DNA of 28,168 bases from a virus, in the IMG/VR virus record IMGVR_UViG_3300012950_000016, positions 1 through 28,168 of that record. One strand, written 5' to 3'. Made by a program: the position numbers and the translations under genes. The notes under the pieces were generated by a model. That model did not search any database and was not told the origin of the DNA. It saw only the letters and a list, made by a program, of their open reading frames with translations. Below, piece after piece: positions 21,801 through 26,577 of this stretch. The first letter of the stretch is position 1. Each line of letters starts with the position of its first letter.

Positions 21801-23880
21801 TACCAAACCCAATATCTGGTGCTGTAAATGTTATAAAACTAGTAGTTGCTATAAAAATTGCCGAATTATATAACTTAATTTTTCTTTTATCAGTTAAAAC
21901 TTCAACATAATATGTTCCAGACACTAATCCAGTTAAAGGATTGCTTGAATCATAATATATTTTATCTCCTGTCCTAAAAGGAACATTATCACTAAATGTT
22001 ATTGTAGTATAATTTCCTAATGTATTAACATCAGTTAAACTACTTAAATCATTTATTGAAGCAGTATTAATATTTTTTGTTATTTGTTGAGTATAAAATG
22101 TAGTAACCCCTACTTCACCGGAACCAGAAGGTAATGAATTAGATGCAACATAGGCATATTCATTATCAGTTGTAGTATATACATTCTGTATATCAGATAT
22201 AATAGTATCATTTCCAAATTCAATAGGAACTACTGAACTATTTGCTTTGTTAATTTTTCTTCTTAAAGTATAATCCAGATTTGGATTGATGAATGAGGGA
22301 TCAAATCCAGTTAAACTGACTGATTTATCTTGAAAATAATCAACACGAGGAATACTACCACTTGTTGGATATACTACTTTACCTGCATTAGTTGTCCCAA
22401 TTCCAGCAATAATTTCTATTCTATCACCTTGCTTTAAACTCGACTTATCAATATCACTTTTTAAAGTTAAAGTTAAAGATTTCCCGAAACTTTCTATATC
22501 ATAAGATGAACTGGTATTGTATATCCAAGAATTGGCAAAAATCTCTTTATATGTTTTTATAGGATATTTTGTACTAGGATTTTCAATTAAATCGCCAATA
22601 TTTTTAACAAAAATTGTATCTCCTTCACTAACTCTTAATGTATCTGATACTTGAATAAAATCAGATAATACTCCAGTTAATCTTATTTCTACTTTTTTAG
22701 TTATATCTCCATTTTCATATCCATAATAAATTTCATCAGATCTTATATTAGTTCCACTAGCAATATCACTCATTTCACCTGTCGGTGAAGTCCATACACA
22801 TCCTACAAATTGATCAAGGCTTTTACTTGTATAGGTAATACTATTAATACCGGATATAACCATTCCGGTTTTTGCGAACCCAACTGTAGAATCAACAGAA
22901 ATTACAGATGCTCCAATTGATACTGGTTCAAGATTTTTTGTACATGGTGTAATATTAAAAGTTCCTGTAATAGTAGATGATTCATCATAACCAATAAACA
23001 ATTCAAACTTAAAATATTGTACATTATCTCTTGTAAATGCCTCTATTAAGGATACTGATGCCGTAGTATCAGGATCAGTAGATTTTGTGATGGTTTGTCC
23101 TACTAATTTACTAGGATCTCCAGAAATTACCTCTGCAATTGCAACTTCTCGTCTAAGATATTCAGCTGCAGATGGTTTAAGTAAATAGTCTTCTAAATTT
23201 ATTATTCTTGGATCTATTCCATAGAGTACATTGAACAGAATTCTGAAAGATTCATTAGTTCCCTTTGTTTTATAAAATGAATTTGCTTCTTTTATAAAAT
23301 TACCAATATCTAGATCACTTACAAGAGTAACATTTTCTAATCCAGGTGTAAAAGTAGATTTTAATTTTCTATAAAATTCCTTTAAAAATAAAGTACTTAA
23401 ATTTTGTATAGATGATCCTGAACTATGTTCTGCTGTTGATGACTCTGAAAATACAAGTTCTTCTTGATTTGCACTACTATGATAGGATGTAATACCACTA
23501 AATCCACGTTTACAACCCAAAAATGTTATATTATCCGTTGCAATACTAGTATATGTGATGATTTCATCATCAATTTTTAATAAACCATACTGAGATGGAA
23601 ATCCTTTCGTACTACTAACAGTAATTGAGGTATCACCAGTAGTAATAATACCTACTGTAGTAGCAGTATCAATGACTACTTCCGGTATTAAGTTATCAAC
23701 TTTTAAATATTGGTCTAAATTATCTGCAATATCAACTGGACCACTTTGATATTCTTGAGAAATATAATATTGCTTGAAAAAATCCACGGCCTTTGGATTT
23801 TCGTCCAAAAGAAATTCGGGAAGTTGATTATTGATAATCTGCTGAACCTTAACCTTCGATTCAAATCCAGTTTGTATCAT
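9850..23880 (-). CDS. gp7: Giant baseplate wedge protein, gp7-like (4,676 aa)
   Basis: Half of the window is one uninterrupted frame. Its position between gp6 and gp8 is that of T4 gene 7. The N-terminal part (about 1-330) resembles, from memory, the C-terminal part of T4 gp7: SFYKTKGTNESFRILFNVLY near 199-218 (T4 FYSTKGIEASYKFLFKVLY) and Leu-Val-Gly-Gln-Thr-Ile near 258 (T4 LVGQTI). T4 gp7 is about 1,032 aa, so more than 4,000 residues here are additional. Visible modules are: an Asp-Asp-Glu...Arg-Gly module (about 70-147, 1,760-1,822 and 3,320-3,403); many Gly-Gly-Ser-Gly-Tyr beta repeats from about 750 to 4,500; a LamG-like jellyroll (about 1,028-1,220, with FTIECWMKT, DDLWHHIAVSR and LKLFVDG); a Phe-Thr-Cys...His...Tyr-Pro-Arg repeat array (about 3,631-4,018); and a common marine-phage Ile-Asn-Gly-Ile-Ile-Gln-Asp-Pro-Gly segment near 4,225-4,265. 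I infer a wedge anchor with a long peripheral, possibly glycan-binding arm. The gp7 assignment is firmest for the N-terminal region. Confidence 0.85.
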   Translation of the reverse strand: MIQTGFESKVKVQQIINNQLPEFLLDENPKAVDFFKQYYISQEYQSGPVDIADNLDQYLKVDNLIPEVVIDTATTVGIITTGDTSITVSSTKGFPSQYGLLKIDDEIITYTSIATDNITFLGCKRGFSGITSYHSSANQEELVFSESSTAEHSSGSSIQNLSTLFLKEFYRKLKSTFTPGLENVTLVSDLDIGNFIKEANSFYKTKGTNESFRILFNVLYGIDPRIINLEDYLLKPSAAEYLRREVAIAEVISGDPSKLVGQTITKSTDPDTTASVSLIEAFTRDNVQYFKFELFIGYDESSTITGTFNITPCTKNLEPVSIGASVISVDSTVGFAKTGMVISGINSITYTSKSLDQFVGCVWTSPTGEMSDIASGTNIRSDEIYYGYENGDITKKVEIRLTGVLSDFIQVSDTLRVSEGDTIFVKNIGDLIENPSTKYPIKTYKEIFANSWIYNTSSSYDIESFGKSLTLTLKSDIDKSSLKQGDRIEIIAGIGTTNAGKVVYPTSGSIPRVDYFQDKSVSLTGFDPSFINPNLDYTLRRKINKANSSVVPIEFGNDTIISDIQNVYTTTDNEYAYVASNSLPSGSGEVGVTTFYTQQITKNINTASINDLSSLTDVNTLGNYTTITFSDNVPFRTGDKIYYDSSNPLTGLVSGTYYVEVLTDKRKIKLYNSAIFIATTSFITFTAPDIGFGTHNFTLFSQKAKEIGAQNIFKKFPLPTNNKNGSKELTLSGPTGMLINGVEINNYKSLDKVYYGPLESIDVLNGGSNYDVINLPSSTISTGIGTTALMRLVIGGEIKKVDIDALDFDIHSVNSAKVIGGNGHGAILEARIQNKAREVQFDGRTTTNSGGIDVSTNQLTFLTDHNFVNGQEVIYDSNNNTGIGVGIGTSSLVNNASYYIKVDNNTTVQLYPSYTDYSIGTNLVGFTTFYASGMHKFKTTNKRKTISEIVVLDGGSGYTNRKLIVKPAGISTVKNTVNFINHGFNDGDIINYTYETTPIEGLSVQDEYYILKLNDDKFQLANVGITEQNVGSVYFDGSSDHLNLDASSDFAFGTDDFTIECWMKTAVHSNDGGKNRRIWNTDGPTGHAVGNLQVMVTNSPAGVIWIFDDNSNLNTSGKGTTVVSDDLWHHIAVSRKSGVLKLFVDGLQDLSVTYTTNITANSGAPRVRLGSFDGTKGDFDGSISNLRVNKGTALYTEEFVPSRHPLKILSGTVLLACKDSKSASEYEVSPTAITNTGAGVSAVNPFTLVSGKDYYYKNQKPVNFTNNGSGYQNFAYPDIEVAIEYTSVGFGTDTQSYQTIIATPIVKGSILDTYVYEGGTGYGSSIINVEKKPIISIKTGREAQLKPILVNGTLNSVNIQFGGFEYYSIPELNVIDASGLGSGADLRPILVNGRISDVKVINAGIGYSSASTSIQVKPSGSGVIFNSNIRTLSVNNNKKLGNEYFVETVNNKLRYTIGGYLDTLKETLKDDGDSVSNIIGWAYDGNPIYGPYAYSDVEDTNSDPFRINSGYTENSLNVFDRPDGFDSGFFIEDYRYDNSGDLDEHNGRYAKTIDFPDGIYAYYATIDSSGDPQFPYFIGESYRSNTLEENKTLDQSVDFDNIDLLRNTFPYKVSDEYADNDFLIETNQITRQQAVIESISQGSITDFEIINSGSGYSIHDDLEFDNSKTGGGGGLTARVGSLGGKEIYDVQTSIETTQDAIFTWNQGNEVKVSILPKHDLIDNDRIVISGFSTNLTKLNNPYTIGITSYSCNLLSTCTASGAATTEIYVSYFPTEVAIGSSIGIGTETLHVLNVFENQNIIKVKRGLPGSSHTATSRIDFIPDSFTINTNIDYFESQLNEKVYFNARNSVGVGTTSGSGVQTSFTFGDSTITRVIPTKTLYLENHPFETNQVLTLTVPSSGELQISDTDTEAPWDLPASGVTTTVYVTNKTINTIGIRTTLDTDDVFFRDTQAQLTNNDEFLLESQFLQKKGNFEKITSIVSISTVGLATPVSGSTFHGLNVGDKINLVSQPNLTVGTGTSTAVRLTRGSNNENILTNPISIDAFDIDTANNQITLTDHALNTGDKISYGCSLPISGLSTGDYYIYKIDDDIISLCETYKNSKTNPPSVVSFASTGGETQTISPINPRIVSVKDNNLKFDLTDSSLSGYNLKIYYDQEFNNEFISVGTTNQFILTNVGTPGISTNASLTLDYDSNLPTRLYYNLEKSGYISTADTLVTNHSEILYVDSTYNLDYSIVGVGSTTFDLVLDKIPERLSYLQTECNSLKYSTTSKTAVGFIDKINITSGGRGYKDVPIFVGSASTVATDALIVPKIIPTSTSIGNIKEVRIVNEGFEYSSDKTLQPCAQISPFITVKDSNTIGIVTIVDGGSGYTNAPTMAVVDTDTRVEITNGYLEAKLTGNAITSVDIHVPPKGLKEKKVELYTTNNTNGVSIQKISQTSDTEFICKITTPAVGFATDIFVDGEEVWIEGIQKVGTAGSGFNSVDYGFNFFTVKNYRNSAIDGTITQDEVVINVSEVTTNTGIAKTIQDSSGTIIRKDHYPSFAVVQEPSYFIVGEILISDGIERDLTVQGYDRGFIKVFGAYDLTIGEIITGKNSGNIATVEKIDKNSGRFKVNYSNRKNIGWADNIGKLDDDQQVIPDNDYYQNLSYSIKSPITWEDLQSPVNSMVHTVGLKNFADTGISSTATVGIGSSNATTVVRDVLEEIRVDTIYNFDDVLDIDTVGSQSKFLKLKNKKLTDYILSKTNVVLRIDNIETLFSDQGGDPFEYLNFYELDNVVSYDNILVRITDIFLDKIQLVDLVILGNGTDHFLLQKGNLANVGTGFTDHINDDYGTYSLETDEGANYLRFTPADPYSTDYDLKFINHSFGYASTGIGTTSVGFVDLIAYSGIVTADTGGGTGITSAIVGVATEKYSSLHLTTQVLDTVTSEMNFVELYISHNGDDTYLSEYYFDSDGLVPYSENSIGTFSANINAGNVYVNYTNDLSNDIQLKSKIVGFGETASNAGIGTFRYKVSGQIPGNERSAIYQSDYQSTVSAASTSVLSLEKQYFNCFKSLVEVSVGSTQRAVHQLLGVQDNDYNGYIEQESFLSAGSDSIDDYLSGIGTFGIEYSGSNFILQFYPDAAITSEVRITSLSECFYTENDTLNIPPNLEYGNITEDLTLKQYNAINGTRIDRLDFDLESDGIPIFAKTFNPSDSSVVNLSTGVFSIDSHWFRTGEALEYTPNSSFVGVGSTAMTYGIGHTLPSVVYAIREDDDNFKLATTRSNAMAGTNVSFGSSGEGNIHELAMSKSNEKVLITIDELVQYPLIYTPLVHTLSGNNGGQIGTASTIFALSGIGTINPEDILRIDDEYMKVVNVGFGSTGIGPITGVGASTLVQVDRAFVGSSATAHTDSTDARIYKGSYNIVNNKLHFTAPPRGNPQLPLVDISNLPSAKSGFTGRVFLRNDYSTNQIYDDLSDQFTGIGRTFDLTVGGANTTGIGTDGGNGIVFINSIFQTPTTDNNPINNYSLNDTGTVGVTSITFSGMTTSNGSAAGGEIFISAADINQNQIPRGGVIVSLGSSGGDGYAPLIGAQVIPTINATGGISGIVGVGTTVSPLTRSPLSISTASYDNTTGILTVTTTRDHGFALGIVNSVEMVGLHFTCGSSHVGVTTTIFPDATNDFPFDITGISSANTFSADVGISTIEHIYVGQGTVFSWYGDLSYGSGYNNEVSVSIGITDKAYDHTFVSAVTNAITGSSGPWTPTNAVYESHTGKLTLTIPSHGRSSGNIQIVQGSLEFTCSRDNHKTSHYYPRATDPAAGAVNLALTKIDDDTISVVVGAASSGKNASISAHPVGINTHIFRGATSNGIRRLSGTPGDLTATNAVYTPTTGIMTVTTATHSLSAETTKNVTDAVYTPATGIMTVTSASHGFSDGDYVKIVENSLTFTCDKDSNLTNHSYPRLTDPINNKWITIANKTTNTFELQVGTAVTDGNFTHTWAGGTASNAIKKANSWVGIATGSLSFTCAQDSHQSVHTYPRITDSAHWDSISVMGVESVPNTTTFTLNVGKSTNGSGGALTFNIDTAGTDYKNPEISVSAPSYEKLGVRGISRLSGGTDVGTGLLIDVAVSGTSTVGVGSEVFNISEYKIARNGYSFQRGDIIEPIGLVTHRNLISPISKFELSVDEVYSDTFGAWQFGEFDYIDSIKNYQDGSRVRFPLYYNDELLSFEAAEGSQVNLSNALLVVINGIIQDPGVAYRFEGGTSFTFTTAPRAVDNIAVFFYRGTKEEDDQLITDINQTLKRGDTVKVHKNNAISDTITQDKRTVFDLSYSDKFETNLYGGRGIDILNYKPLSWTKQKVDQYINGELVAKSRDSIESLIYPTSKVISDVATSDTDIFVEDTSIWDYPNASATDFGALIVPYSNSVSAAVTAIVAADGSIASLNIVSGGSGYVGATTDILISAPYGVGVGTVVRNKYEVAGVSTFAEATATITNGSITGTTLTNVGLGYSQTNPPNILIALPDPIYENVTSIDIIQGFSGIVTGITTTTIGVSTLGFKFFVNKSSSNWDDLVIDYPIYIFNTTLGYGGTSIDNTGSDAAVVGIGTTFLDNIYIVSGISTTGVNAEITVPMASNPAGIATVLGNTPIGQFSWGRLGGITRDSTSPISIGVTGLTVDSGLSTFAGTQRRGIGIRNTGALPKRVT
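11826..12985 (-). repeat. Array of Phe-Thr-Cys...Tyr-Pro-Arg protein repeats in the gp7-like protein
   Basis: Three clear copies of a block with the pattern F-x-C-x-x-D...H-x-Y-P-R-x-T-D are encoded at about 12502-12571, 12055-12135 and 11826-11898. A divergent fourth (Leu-His-Phe-Thr-Cys with no Tyr-Pro-Arg) lies near 12900-12985. Each clear copy sits in or near a longer unit that opens with Asn-Ala-Val-Tyr...Gly-x-Met/Leu-Thr-Val-Thr...His-Gly and closes with Thr-Phe-x-Leu-x-Val-Gly. I know this pattern from other marine phage structural proteins but not its function. Confidence 0.7.
12176..12307. repeat. Pair of 45-bp near-identical direct repeats
   Basis: Bases 12176-12220 and 12263-12307 are identical at 43 of 45 positions and are spaced by 87 bases (29 codons, so in frame). 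They encode two successive copies of a Val-Tyr-Thr-Pro-x-Thr-Gly-Ile-Met-Thr-Val-Thr segment. The copy translated first is a shortened unit that lacks the following Phe-Thr-Cys block, which looks like a recent partial duplication. Confidence 0.85.
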
Positions 23881-23884
23881 ATTC

Positions 23885-25792
23885 TTACTTTCTTATTAGA
23901 TTCGCGTTTGAGTAGCTTGATGTGTAATAATCTCTGGCAAATACAGTTCCTGATACTTCATCACCAGAAGAAATAACATCTCTTACCATATTTATTCCGC
24001 TTTCTCCAATACTAAAATTCAAATACAAATCCTTTAATCCAATCACATCATTTGAATCTGGATATGCCTGTATTTCAATAATATTATTCGACATCTCTGT
24101 TGAAACAATTTCTATGGTACCTAATACAATATCACCCTTTATATAATCAACTGTTCCAGCAGATTCTACAATAACTTGCGTTGTTGTGTTATTGACTTGC
24201 TTTACTATAGATATAATTCCAGTTTTTAAATCAGCATTTGGTATATCTGTAAGGTATACAGTATCCAATTCTGATGAAATTTTAAATCCAGTAGATCTAA
24301 TATTATATCCACCACTATTTACATAAAATTTATTACCATAACATAATTCATATTGTGCAAATTGATTGATTAATGCCTTTAAATCTCTTCTAATTCTTAC
24401 TCTAGTAATATTAGAAGTTATTGCATCATCAGTATTGTCAATTACTTGTTGAATTTTACTATATTTAAATCTTCCACCAAATGAATTAAGATCTATAGAA
24501 TCCGAATAAGTGTTTAATGAGTTAATTACTTTAGTTTTTAATGCTTCACTTGTAGATACTTTATTATAATTGTAATAAATTGCAGACTCAATTTCAACAT
24601 AAAGTATTTTAAGGTCTGTTATTTTTTGATTAATTCCTGAAACAGAGTATTGCTTTAACTGTGATAGTATTCTTGATTTATTAAAATCAGAAACAAATGA
24701 ACCATTTTTTGGCTTAATACTGATTGATACAGTTCCATATTCTGGTGGATCTAATTCTTCACCACCAACAACTGAAATTGATTCCGTATCAGGGTAAATT
24801 TTCTTAACAATTGTTTCATAATCACGTCCAGTTACTGCTCTACTCTGTGCTGAATAGACTTTTGGTGCAAAATATTTAACAGAATCGAGTGGTTCAATAT
24901 CAGCTCCATTTTGAGATGTTCTATCAACTATTAATGATATATTCCCGGTATTAAAAAATCCTCCACTTGAAAGCTCTAAACTTCCAGAAAATGAGAGATT
25001 ACTGACTCCATTACCTTCTTTACCACTAGTGATAAGATAATTGGCAGTAATTATTTTACCATCATGATTAGGACCAGTTCCTAATTTTTTACCAATTATT
25101 CCATCACCAAAGAGTAATTGATATTTTTCATCTTGTACTTCTTGTATAAGATAAATTTGAGATTTGGAATTAATATTAACAATATCATTTGATAAAAAGT
25201 ATTCTACTCCCAATTCATCCGTATCTGGATTAATATAAACTTTAAGGGTAGAAGTATCAATATATGAGTTGTCTAGAATGAATTTTTGATCTAAAGATCC
25301 ATCATATTCAAATTGTTGTGATAGATAAGATCCTTCATAGATATCAATATTATCGAATGTTGCTACCCCATTAACAAAACCTCTTGTGATGTCTTCGGTT
25401 ATTGAAAAAATATAAGAAGTACTATTAGCATTACCTACGCATATAACCCCTCTACGAAGCACTACCTGGGTCGAAGAATCCCCATCTGGTCTTGTTACGC
25501 TAAAACTGATTTGTGCTTTTGCTGCCGTTCTGGAACGTGGTACATAACCAATGTTTCTTGCTAATGATACAACATTTTCTCGTAATGTCGCAGAATCCAA
25601 AAAGGACTCATTAACAATCATATTTGAGTTAAATGCAGTAATATACGTATTATATGCTAACGTATCAATTAAAACAGAAAAATTAGACCCTTCAAAGTCA
25701 AAATCCGTGAAATCAGAATTAGCACGAAGATAATCTTTAATAGAAGTCTTTATTTGATCAAAATCTAGGTCTGTAAATTTAGTAAAAGGCAT
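23885..25792 (-). CDS. gp6: Baseplate wedge protein gp6
   Basis: A 635-aa homologue of T4 gp6 (660 aa as I recall), the wedge protein that joins neighbouring wedges into a ring. Matches from memory are strongest near the N-terminus: Asp-Phe-Asp-Phe-Glu-Gly-Ser (30-36; T4 DYDFEGS), Leu-Ala-Tyr-Asn-Thr (45-49) and NESFLDSATLRENVVSLARN followed by Ile-Gly-Tyr-Val-Pro (61-85; T4 has YESFMRTANLRSSVVQAA...GYLP). A Val-Thr-Gly-Arg-Asp-Tyr-Glu-Thr segment near 317 parallels the T4 VTATDYDTF region. The ATG comes one base after the gp25 stop, so the two are probably co-translated. The gp7-like gene starts four bases after the gp6 stop. Length and layout are normal for the family and no frameshift is seen. 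Confidence 0.95.
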   Translation of the reverse strand: MPFTKFTDLDFDQIKTSIKDYLRANSDFTDFDFEGSNFSVLIDTLAYNTYITAFNSNMIVNESFLDSATLRENVVSLARNIGYVPRSRTAAKAQISFSVTRPDGDSSTQVVLRRGVICVGNANSTSYIFSITEDITRGFVNGVATFDNIDIYEGSYLSQQFEYDGSLDQKFILDNSYIDTSTLKVYINPDTDELGVEYFLSNDIVNINSKSQIYLIQEVQDEKYQLLFGDGIIGKKLGTGPNHDGKIITANYLITSGKEGNGVSNLSFSGSLELSSGGFFNTGNISLIVDRTSQNGADIEPLDSVKYFAPKVYSAQSRAVTGRDYETIVKKIYPDTESISVVGGEELDPPEYGTVSISIKPKNGSFVSDFNKSRILSQLKQYSVSGINQKITDLKILYVEIESAIYYNYNKVSTSEALKTKVINSLNTYSDSIDLNSFGGRFKYSKIQQVIDNTDDAITSNITRVRIRRDLKALINQFAQYELCYGNKFYVNSGGYNIRSTGFKISSELDTVYLTDIPNADLKTGIISIVKQVNNTTTQVIVESAGTVDYIKGDIVLGTIEIVSTEMSNNIIEIQAYPDSNDVIGLKDLYLNFSIGESGINMVRDVISSGDEVSGTVFARDYYTSSYSNANLIRK

Positions 25793-25793
25793 A

Positions 25794-26195
25794 TTATCTG
25801 GTTGCTTCCAATAGGAATGAATATTCTTGAATAGGAAACTCTTGACCTATGATTTCAAATGTAACAGTGCACTCAAAAGAATTATTATCTGGTTGTGGAT
25901 TTACTGATACTGAAACACCATCTATTCTAGGTTCGAAATTTGTAACGGCAATTTCAATTTGATCTGCAATAATAGATGCAGTACCAAAATCAACAAAGTC
26001 AAATAAACTATCTCGAACATCAGATCCAAATAATGAATTAAAGAATCTTTCAGTCGGAATAGTTTCAACAATATTTCTTACAGATCTACGAATCGCATTC
26101 TCATTCTTTAATATTTGTAGATCATTTGTTATAGGATGTGGATCAAAAGATAAACTAATATCTTTAAATGCCCTTGATATCCTCGTAATCGCCAT
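25794..26195 (-). CDS. gp25: Baseplate wedge protein gp25
   Basis: A 133-aa protein, nearly the length of T4 gp25 (132 aa), which belongs to the GPW/gp25 family and joins the wedge to the sheath-initiating part of the baseplate. Visible family features are Glu-Arg-Phe-Phe-Asn-Ser-Leu-Phe-Gly-Ser (about 49-58, like the T4 Arg-Pro-Phe-Asp-Pro-Glu-Phe-Gly stretch), Asp-Ser-Leu-Phe-Asp (62-66) and the diagnostic Asn-Phe-Glu-Pro-Arg-Ile-Asp-Gly (86-93; T4 NYEPRIDK). It is the first gene of the late operon in this window, with a T4-type late promoter just upstream. The leader is about 13 bases, A-rich and lacks a Shine-Dalgarno. gp6 follows after a single base. Confidence 0.96.
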   Translation of the reverse strand: MAITRISRAFKDISLSFDPHPITNDLQILKNENAIRRSVRNIVETIPTERFFNSLFGSDVRDSLFDFVDFGTASIIADQIEIAVTNFEPRIDGVSVSVNPQPDNNSFECTVTFEIIGQEFPIQEYSFLLEATR

Positions 26196-26214
26196 TAACT
26201 ATGAGTTTTTTCTT

Positions 26215-26222
26215 TATTTATA
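26215..26222 (-). promoter_or_regulatory. T4-type late promoter for gp25 and the wedge operon
   Basis: TATAAATA on the minus strand, 20 bases upstream of the gp25 ATG, with a predicted transcript start near 26209. It sits just after a hairpin that may end transcription from the small-gene cluster, so it marks the start of the late structural operon. Confidence 0.85.
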
Positions 26223-26238
26223 AGCTAATCATTAATAA

Positions 26239-26258
26239 AGCGTCCCTTTCGAGACGCT
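26239..26258 (-). terminator. Probable intrinsic terminator after the 49-aa basic protein
   Basis: Read on the minus strand, AGCGTC pairs with GACGCT (six base pairs, eight-base loop) followed by TTATTAAT. The stem is short and the T-run is interrupted, so termination may be partial. It falls between the small-gene cluster and the late promoter of gp25. Confidence 0.55.
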
Positions 26259-26262
26259 GTAG

Positions 26263-26412
26263 TCATTTACCCTGCCCTCGATAGGCTTTACGAGCCGAGT
26301 TACGTGAAGTTGCAGTATATTTCGTATGCTTTCCAGCACCTTGACGAGTCTTCTTCGGCCGTGTCTCTATATAATCACTATTCGTAATACCACCTCTTAC
26401 TTTAACAACCAT
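26263..26412 (-). CDS. Small basic protein (49 aa), unknown function
   Basis: A 49-residue, strongly basic protein beginning MVVKVRGGITNSDYIETRPK, followed by KKTRQGAGKHTKYTATSRNS and ending in Ala-Arg-Lys-Ala-Tyr-Arg-Gly-Gln-Gly-Lys. A perfect AGGAGG (26424-26429, minus strand) ten bases upstream fixes the ATG. The Shine-Dalgarno lies in the last codons of the 52-aa gene, so the two are coupled. From memory, near-identical small proteins (Gly-Gly-Ile-Thr-Asn-Ser-Asp-Tyr-Ile-Glu-Thr-Arg-Pro-Lys-Lys) occur next to baseplate genes in many T4-like cyanophages without an assigned role. The charge suggests binding to nucleic acid or to an acidic partner, but nothing shown proves it. Confidence 0.82.
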   Translation of the reverse strand: MVVKVRGGITNSDYIETRPKKTRQGAGKHTKYTATSRNSARKAYRGQGK

Positions 26413-26417
26413 AAAAA

Positions 26418-26576
26418 TTAATCCTCCTTAATAATTTCTGTTTTTATTGTGTCTGGAATAGGAAAACCTGTCTGATAATACTGTATAGACAGATCTTCCA
26501 TACGCTCAAAGAATTCTACTTGACCCAATTTATCAAATATAATTTTACCATCTATAAGAATTCTATGATATTCCAC
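26418..26576 (-). CDS. Small conserved phage protein (52 aa), GTG start
   Basis: A 52-residue protein, MEYHRILIDGKIIFDKLGQV then Glu-Phe-Phe-Glu-Arg-Met-Glu-Asp-Leu and Gln-Tyr-Tyr-Gln-Thr-Gly, ending Thr-Glu-Ile-Ile-Lys-Glu-Asp. A stop codon lies three codons upstream in frame and no ATG comes before residue 26, so GTG at 26574-26576 is the only start that keeps the whole conserved block. It begins one base after the glycosyltransferase stop, which suggests re-initiation. From memory, marine cyanophages carry many such Glu-Tyr-His-x-Ile-Leu-Ile-Asp-Gly-Lys proteins with a Phe-Tyr-Gln-Thr-Gly motif and no known function. The 58-aa protein at 27381-27557 has a similar Glu-Tyr-His opening and may be a distant relative. 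Confidence 0.75.
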   Translation of the reverse strand: MEYHRILIDGKIIFDKLGQVEFFERMEDLSIQYYQTGFPIPDTIKTEIIKED

Positions 26577-26577
26577 A

